From positions 285,218 to 349,217 of the forward strand of contig CM059624.1 in the NCBI GenBank assembly GCA_030435675.1: a stretch of DNA of 64,000 bases. Reading direction: 5' to 3'. This DNA is from Steinernema hermaphroditum. Its lineage: Eukaryota; Nematoda; Chromadorea; Rhabditida; Steinernematidae. Made by a program: the position numbers and the translations under genes. Below are positions 58,368-64,000 of this stretch, piece by piece. Position 1 is the stretch's first letter. The number at the start of each line of letters is the position of its first letter. The notes beneath the pieces were generated by a model. It had not been told where the DNA came from and ran no database searches. It saw nothing but the letters and a program-made list of their open reading frames with translations.

Positions 58368-59582
58368 ATGGTACTTTGGAGCAGGAGGGTCAGATGCAGA
58401 CCTCTTTGCATGAACAAGGCCCTATCTGTCTCGAATTGAAAGTTTTGCAGGAAACTAAGATAGTCCACAGTAAATCCAACGAGAGTAGGCGCGTTCGATC
58501 AGGCTCGTGCAGTTCTACAAGATCCGATCATAAAAATGCTATGGTACTTTGGAGCAGGAGGGTCAGATGCGGACCTCTTTGCATGAACAAGGCCCTATCT
58601 GTCTCGAATTGAAAGTTTTGCAGGAAACTAAGATAGTCCACAAGAAATCCAAAGAGAGTAGGCGCGTTCGATCAGGCTCGTGCAGATCTACAAGATGGAA
58701 TCATAAAAATGATATGGTACTTTGGAGCAGGAGGGTCAGATGCAGAGCTCTTGGTGTGAGCAAGGGCCCTGCTGTCTCGAATTGAAAGTTTTGCAGGAAA
58801 CTAAGATAGTCCGCAGGAAATCCAACGAGAGTAGGCGCGTTCGATCAGGCTCGTGCAGTTCTACACGATCCAATCATAAAAATGCTATGGTACTTTGGAG
58901 CAGGAGGGTCAGATGCAGAGCTCTTGGTGTGAGCAAGGGCCCTTCTGTCTCGAATTGAAAGTTTTGCAGGAAACTAAGATAGTCCGCAGGAAATCCAACG
59001 AGAGTAGGCGCGTTCGATCAGGCTCGTGCAGTTCTACACGATCCAATCATAAAAATGCTATGGTACTTTGGAGCAGGAGGGTCAGATGCAGAACTCTTGG
59101 TGTGAGCAAGGGCCCTGCTGTCTCGAATTGAAAGTTTTGCAGGAAACTAAGATAGTCCACAGTAATCCCAACGGGAATAGGCGCGTTCGATCAGGCTCGT
59201 GCAGTTCTACAAGATCCAATCATAAAAATGCTATGGTACTTTGGAGCAGGAGGGTCAGATGCAGAACTCTTGGTGTGAGCAAGGGCCCTGCTGTCTCGAA
59301 TTGAAAGTTTTGCAGGAAACTAAGATAGTCCACAGGAAATCCAACGAGAGTAGGCGCGTTCGATCAGGCTCGTGCAGTTCTACAAGATCCAATCATAAAA
59401 ATGCTATGGTACTTTGGAGCAGGAGGGGTCAGATGCAGAACTCTTTGTATGAACAAGGGCCCTAACTGTCTCGAATTGAAAGTTTTGCAGGAAACTAAGA
59501 TAGTCCACAGTAAATCCCAACGAGAGTAGGCGCGTTCGATCAGGCTCGTGCAGTTCTACAAGATCCGAATCATAAAAATGCT
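58368..59582 (+). repeat. Seven-monomer block, copy 1
   Basis: Order: B with GATCCGATC; GCGGACCTC/AAAGAG/AGATCT monomer; two class A with CGCAGGAAATCC and TACACGATCC; hybrid head with AGTAATCCC; hybrid head with AGGAAATCC; GAGGGGTCAG monomer with GGGCCCTAACTG. The same seven occur in the same order at 62117-63329, 3749 bp away. Differences are few, for example GGGCCCTTCTG at 58939 against GGGCCCTGCTG at the matching site. The last three monomers are the cassette also found at 22523 and 28242. Confidence 0.85.
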
Positions 59583-61319
59583 ATGGTACTTTGGAGCAGG
59601 AGGGTCAGATGCAGAGCTCTTGGTGTGAGCAAGGGCCCTGCTGTCTCGAATTGAAAGTTTTGCAGGAAACTAAGATAGTCCACAGTAAATCCAACGAGAG
59701 TAGGCGCGTTCGATCAGGCTCGTGCAGTTCTACAAGATCGAATCATAAAAATGCTATGGTACTTTGGAGCAGGAGGGTCAGATGCAGAGCTCTTGGTGTG
59801 AGCAAGGGCCCTGCTGTCTCGAATTGAAAGTTTTGCAGGAAACTAAGATAGTCCACAGGAAATCCAACGGGAGTAGGCGCGTTCGATCAGGCTCGTGCAG
59901 TTCTACAAGATCCAATCATAAAAATGCTATGGTACTTTGGAGCAGGAGGGTCAGATGCAGAACTCTTTGCATGAACAAGGGCCCTATCTGTCTCGAATTG
60001 AAAGTTTTGCAGGAAACTAAGATAGTCCACAGTAAATCCAACGAGAGTAGGCGCGTTCGATCAGGCTCGTGCAGTTCTACAAGATCCGATCATAAAAATG
60101 CTATGGTACTTTGGAGCAGGAGGGTCAGATGCAGAACTCTTTGCATGAACAAGGGCCCTATCTGTCTCGAATTGAAAGTTTTGCAGGAAACTAAGATAGT
60201 CCACAGTAAATCCAACGAGAGTAGGCGCGTTCGATCAGGCTCGTGCAGTTCTACAAGATCCGAATCATAAAAATGCTATGGTACTTTGGAGCAGGAGGGT
60301 CAGATGCAGAGCTCTTGGTGTGAGCAAGGGCCCTGCTGTCTCGAATTGAAAGTTTTGCAGGAAACTAAGATAGTCCACAGTAATCCCAACGGGAATAGGC
60401 GCGTTCGATCAGGCTCGTGCAGTTCTACAAGATCCAATCATAAAAATGCTATGGTACTTTGGAGCAGGAGGGTCAGATGCAGAACTCTTTGCATGAACAA
60501 GGGCCCTATCTGTCTCGAATTGAAAGTTTTGCAGGAAACTAAGATAGTCCACAGTAAATCCAACGAGAGTAGGCGCGTTCGATCAGGCTCGTGCAGTTCT
60601 ACAAGATCCGATCATAAAAATGCTATGGTACTTTGGAGCAGGAGGGTCAGATGCAGAGCTCTTGGTGTGAGCAAGGGCCCTGCTGTCTCGAATTGAAAGT
60701 TTTGCAGGAAACTAAGATAGTCCACAGTAAATCCAACGAGAGTAGGCGCGTTCGATCAGGCTCGTGCAGTTCTACAAGATGGAATCATAAAAATGCTATG
60801 GTACTTTGGAGCAGGAGGGTCAGATGCAGAGCTCTTGGTGTGAGCAAGGGCCCTGCTGTCTCGAATTGAAAGTTTTGCAGGAAACTAAGATAGTCCACAG
60901 GAAATCCAACGAGAGTAGGCGCGTTCGATCAGGCTCGTGCAGTTCTACAAGATCCAATCATAAAAATGCTATGGTACTTTGGAGCAGGAGGGTCAGATGC
61001 AGAACTCTTTGCATGAACAAGGGCCCTATCTGTCTCGAATTGAAAGTTTTGCAGGAAACTAAGATAGTCCACAGTAAATCCAACGAGAGTAGGCGCGTTC
61101 GATCAGGCTCGTGCAGTTCTACAAGATCCGATCATAAAAATGCTATGGTACTTTGGAGCAGGAGGGTCAGATGCAGAACTCTTTGTATGAACAAGGGCCC
61201 TATCTGTCTCGAATTGAAAGTTTTGCAGGAAACTAAGATAGTCCACAGTAAATCCAACGAGAGTAGGCGCGTTCGATCAGGCTCGTGCAGTTCTACAAGA
61301 TCCGAATCATAAAAATGCT
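59583..61319 (+). repeat. A/B subarray with a 1042-bp duplication
   Basis: About ten monomers. The triplet class A with AGGAAATCC, B with GATCCGATC, and B with GATCCGAATC occurs at 59756-60277 and again at 60798-61319, six monomers apart, so a unit of about 1.04 kb is repeated here too, though with different monomers from the 34-44 kb HOR. Confidence 0.83.
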
Positions 61320-61478
61320 ATGGTACTTTGGAGCAGGAGGGTCAGATGCAGAACTCTTGGTGTGAACAAGGGCCCTATCTGTCTCGAATTGAAAGTTTTG
61401 CAGGAAACTAAGATAGTCCACAGTAAATCCAACGAGAGTAGGCGCGTTCGATCAGGCTCGTGCAGTTCTACAAGATCC

Positions 61479-61597
61479 AGGAGGGAAAAATTTTTTTAAA
61501 CCCTCTTCTCATTTAAATTTTTGGAAAAAAATATCCCTAATTCCAACAAGTAGGCGCTTCATCAGGCTCTGCAGTTCTAAAGATTCATAAAAATGCT
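61479..61597 (+). repeat. Corrupted monomer resembling an A/T-rich insert
   Basis: After CTACAAGATCC the repeat breaks into A- and T-rich sequence for about 60 bp, then resumes as a satellite with many single-base losses (CCAACAAGTAGGCGCTTCATC, GGCTCTGCAG, CTAAAGATTCATAAAAATG). The odd part keeps satellite landmarks in order: AGGAGGG, AAACCCTC, TTCTC, ATTTAAATTTTTGG, CCCTAATTCCAAC. Those match AGGAGGG, AAGGCCCT, TGTCTC, GAATTGAAAGTTTTGCAGG and AATCCAAC. It is best read as one degraded or badly called monomer lacking its first 30 or so bases, not as an inserted element. No terminal repeats or target duplication are visible. Confidence 0.75.
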
Positions 61598-62116
61598 ATG
61601 GTACTTTGGAGCAGGAGGGTCAGATGCGGACCTCTTTGCATGAACAAGGCCCTATCTGTCTCGAATTGAAAGTTTTGCAGGAAACTAAGATAGTCCACAA
61701 GAAATCCAAAGAGAGTAGGCGCGTTCGATCAGGCTCGTGCAGATCTACAAGATGGAATCATAAAAATGATATGGTACTTTGGAGCAGGAGGGTCAGATGC
61801 AGAGCTCTTGGTGTGAGCAAGGGCCCTGCTGTCTCGAATTGAAAGTTTTGCAGGAAACTAAGATAGTCCGCAGGAAATCCAACGAGAGTAGGCGCGTTCG
61901 ATCAGGCTCGTGCAGTTCTACAAGATCCAATCATAAAAATGCTATGGTACTTTGGAGCAGGAGGGTCAGATGCAGAGCTCTTGGTGTGAGCAAGGGCCCT
62001 GCTGTCTCGAATTGAAAGTTTTGCAGGAAACTAAGATAGTCCACAGTAAACCCAACGGGAGTAGGCGCGTTCGATCAGGCTCGTGCAGTTCTACAAGATC
62101 GAATCATAAAAATGCT
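61598..62116 (+). repeat. GCGGACCTC / CGCAGGAAATCC block, partial copy
   Basis: A GCGGACCTC, AAAGAG, AGATCT (61741), ATGATATGG monomer, then a class A with CGCAGGAAATCC but a GATCCAATC tail, then a class A with AGTAAACCCAACGGG and GATCGAATC. Array quality returns to normal immediately after the corrupted monomer. Confidence 0.84.
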
Positions 62117-63329
62117 ATGGTACTTTGGAGCAGGAGGGTCAGATGCAGAAATCTTTGCATGAACAAGGCCCTATCTGTCTCGAATTGAAAGTTTTGCAGG
62201 AAACTAAGATAGTCCACAGTAAATCCAACGAGAGTAGGCGCGTTCGATCAGGCTCGTGCAGTTCTACAAGATCCGATCATAAAAATGCTATGGTACTTTG
62301 GAGCAGGAGGGTCAGATGCGGACCTCTTTGCATGAACAAGGCCCTATCTGTCTCGAATTGAAAGTTTTGCAGGAAACTAAGATAGTCCACAAGAAATCCA
62401 AAGAGAGTAGGCGCGTTCGATCAGGCTCGTGCAGATCTACAAGATGGAATCATAAAAATGATATGGTACTTTGGAGCAGGAGGGTCAGATGCAGAGCTCT
62501 TGGTGTGAGCAAGGGCCCTGCTGTCTCGAATTGAAAGTTTTGCAGGAAACTAAGATAGTCCGCAGGAAATCCAACGAGAGTAGGCGCGTTCGATCAGGCT
62601 CGTGCAGTTCTACACGATCCAATCATAAAAATGCTATGGTACTTTGGAGCAGGAGGGTCAGATGCAGAGCTCTTGGTGTGAGCAAGGGCCCTGCTGTCTC
62701 GAATTGAAAGTTTTGCAGGAAACTAAGATAGTCCGCAGGAAATCCAACGAGAGTAGGCGCGTTCGATCAGGCTCGTGCAGTTCTACACGATCCAATCATA
62801 AAAATGCTATGGTACTTTGGAGCAGGAGGGTCAGATGCAGAACTCTTGGTGTGAGCAAGGGCCCTGCTGTCTCGAATTGAAAGTTTTGCAGGAAACTAAG
62901 ATAGTCCACAGTAATCCCAACGGGAATAGGCGCGTTCGATCAGGCTCGTGCAGTTCTACAAGATCCAATCATAAAAATGCTATGGTACTTTGGAGCAGGA
63001 GGGTCAGATGCAGAACTCTTGGTGTGAGCAAGGGCCCTGCTGTCTCGAATTGAAAGTTTTGCAGGAAACTAAGATAGTCCACAGGAAATCCAACGAGAGT
63101 AGGCGCGTTCGATCAGGCTCGTGCAGTTCTACAAGATCCAATCATAAAAATGCTATGGTACTTTGGAGCAGGAGGGGTCAGATGCAGAACTCTTTGTATG
63201 AACAAGGGCCCTAACTGTCTCGAATTGAAAGTTTTGCAGGAAACTAAGATAGTCCACAGTAATCCCAACGGGAATAGGCGCGTTCGATCAGGCTCGTGCA
63301 GTTCTACAAGATCCAATCATAAAAATGCT
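62117..63329 (+). repeat. Seven-monomer block, copy 2
   Basis: Same monomer order as 58368-59582. The first head is GAAATCTTTGCATG here and GACCTCTTTGCATG there. The final GAGGGGTCAG monomer has an AGTAATCCCAACGGGAATAGG middle and a GATCCAATC tail here, against AGTAAATCCCAACGAG and GATCCGAATC there. Confidence 0.85.
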
Positions 63330-64000
63330 ATGGTACTTTGGAGCAGGAGGGTCAGATGCAGAACTCTTGGTGTGAGCAAGGGCCCTGCTGTCTCGAATTG
63401 AAAGTTTTGCAGGAAACTAAGATAGTCCACAGTAAATCCAACGAGAGTAGGCGCGTTCGATCAGGCTCGTGCAGTTCTACAAGATCCGATCATAAAAATG
63501 CTATGGTACTTTGGAGCAGGAGGGTCAGATGCGGAACTCTTTGCATGAACAAGGGCCCTATCTGTCTCGAATTGAAAGTTTTGCAGGAAACTAAGATAGT
63601 CCACAGTAAATCCAACGAGAGTAGGCGCGTTCGATCAGGCTCGTGCAGTTCTACAAGATCCGATCATAAAAATGCTATGGTACTTTGGAGCAGGAGGGTC
63701 AGATGCAGAGCTCTTGGTGTGAGCAAGGGCCCTGCTGTCTCGAATTGAAAGTTTTGCAGGAAACTAAGATAGTCCACAGTAAATCCCAACGGGAATAGGC
63801 GCGTTCGATCAGGCTCTTGCAGTTCTACAAGATCGAATCATAAAAATGCTATGGTACTTTGGAGCAGGAGGGTCAGATGCAGAAATCTTTGCATGAACAA
63901 GGGCCCTATCTGTCTCGAATTGAAAGTTTTGCAGGAAACTAAGATAGTCCACAGTAAATCCAACGAGAGTAGGCGCGTTCGATCAGGCTCGTGCAGTTCT
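63330..64000 (+). repeat. Right-edge A/B monomers
   Basis: A hybrid head with GATCCGATC, a GCGGAACTC B monomer of 174 bp, a class A monomer with AGTAAATCCCAACGGGAATAGG, CTCTTGCAG and GATCGAATC, then a GAAATCTTTGCATG B monomer cut off by the window edge. The array clearly continues beyond 64000. Confidence 0.9.

Larger units (their letters stand above)
1..64000 (+). repeat. Satellite DNA array, 173-bp monomer, about 365 copies
   Basis: The whole window is one head-to-tail tandem repeat interrupted only by two N gaps. Successive copies of anchor words such as GGAGCAGGAGGGTCAG and GGCGCGTTCGATCAGG recur every 173 bp, less often every 172, 174, 175 or 176 bp, and about 162-171 bp in one deleted class. 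No inverted copy was seen. The consensus has 82 G or C in 173 bases. The array is satellite DNA by structure. A centromeric or pericentromeric role is inferred from the nucleosome-sized unit, homogeneity and higher-order structure. I do not recognise the family and cannot assign a species. A subtelomeric or other heterochromatic array would look the same. Confidence 0.97.

Noticed and set aside
61479..61540. A short transposon or unique-sequence insertion
   Set aside because: Satellite landmarks can be followed in order through it, and there are no terminal repeats or target duplication. A degraded monomer explains it better.

Overview
This window is a single eukaryotic satellite-DNA array. 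Apart from two 500-N gaps, essentially every base belongs to a head-to-tail tandem repeat with a basic period of 173 bp, about 365 monomers, all in the same orientation. The consensus monomer is about 47% G+C. I find no protein-coding gene, RNA gene, transposon or unique sequence. Long open frames exist only because some monomers are 174 bp (58 codons) and so keep one frame open. The nucleosome-scale monomer, near-identical tandem copies and higher-order repeats (HORs) are what centromeric or pericentromeric satellites look like. I cannot name the species from sequence, and centromere identity is inference. Exact 500-N gaps suggest a scaffolded long-read assembly.

All monomers share a nearly invariant frame and differ in a few short variable cassettes. 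Positions count from the A of ATGGTAC as 1. The head cassette (about 29-62) has class A (GAGCTCTTGGTGTGAGC), B (GAACTCTTTGCATGAAC or TGTATGAAC), C (GAGCTTTTGGTATGAGC) and D (ATGCATAACTC, CCCTAACTG). The middle cassette (about 99-117) has forms such as AGTAAATCCAACGAG, AGGAAATCCAACGAG, AGTAATCCCAACGGG, AAGAAATCCAAAGAG and CGCAGGAAATCC. The tail cassette (about 150-166) has GATCCAATC, GATCCGATC, GATGGAATC and CACGATCC. Heads, middles and tails are shuffled among monomers, as expected from unequal exchange and gene conversion.

Layout. 1-2955: left contig, mostly 174-bp B/D monomers with a private CAGCAAATCC allele. 2956-3455: gap. 3456-14908: middle contig made only of very uniform class C monomers, with a scrambled monomer at 8434-8681 and decayed monomers at its right end. 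14909-15408: gap. 15409-33107: mixed A/B array with many 174-bp monomers. 33108-34845: decayed, indel-rich zone. 34846-46397: an HOR domain with a 6-monomer (about 1.04 kb) unit, a larger duplicated 15-monomer block, and recurrent short class D monomers. 46398-47963: a second indel-rich zone. 47964-57500: class A-dominated array including five identical monomers in a row. 57501-64000: array with a duplicated 7-monomer block and one badly corrupted monomer at 61479-61597.

The most interesting lead is a possible origin of the monomer from a 5S rRNA gene. Words resembling 5S (GTCCAC, CGCGTTCGATC, TCGT, GTACTTTGGA) occur in the 5S order with nearly 5S spacing. This is an alignment by eye and needs a covariance-model search.
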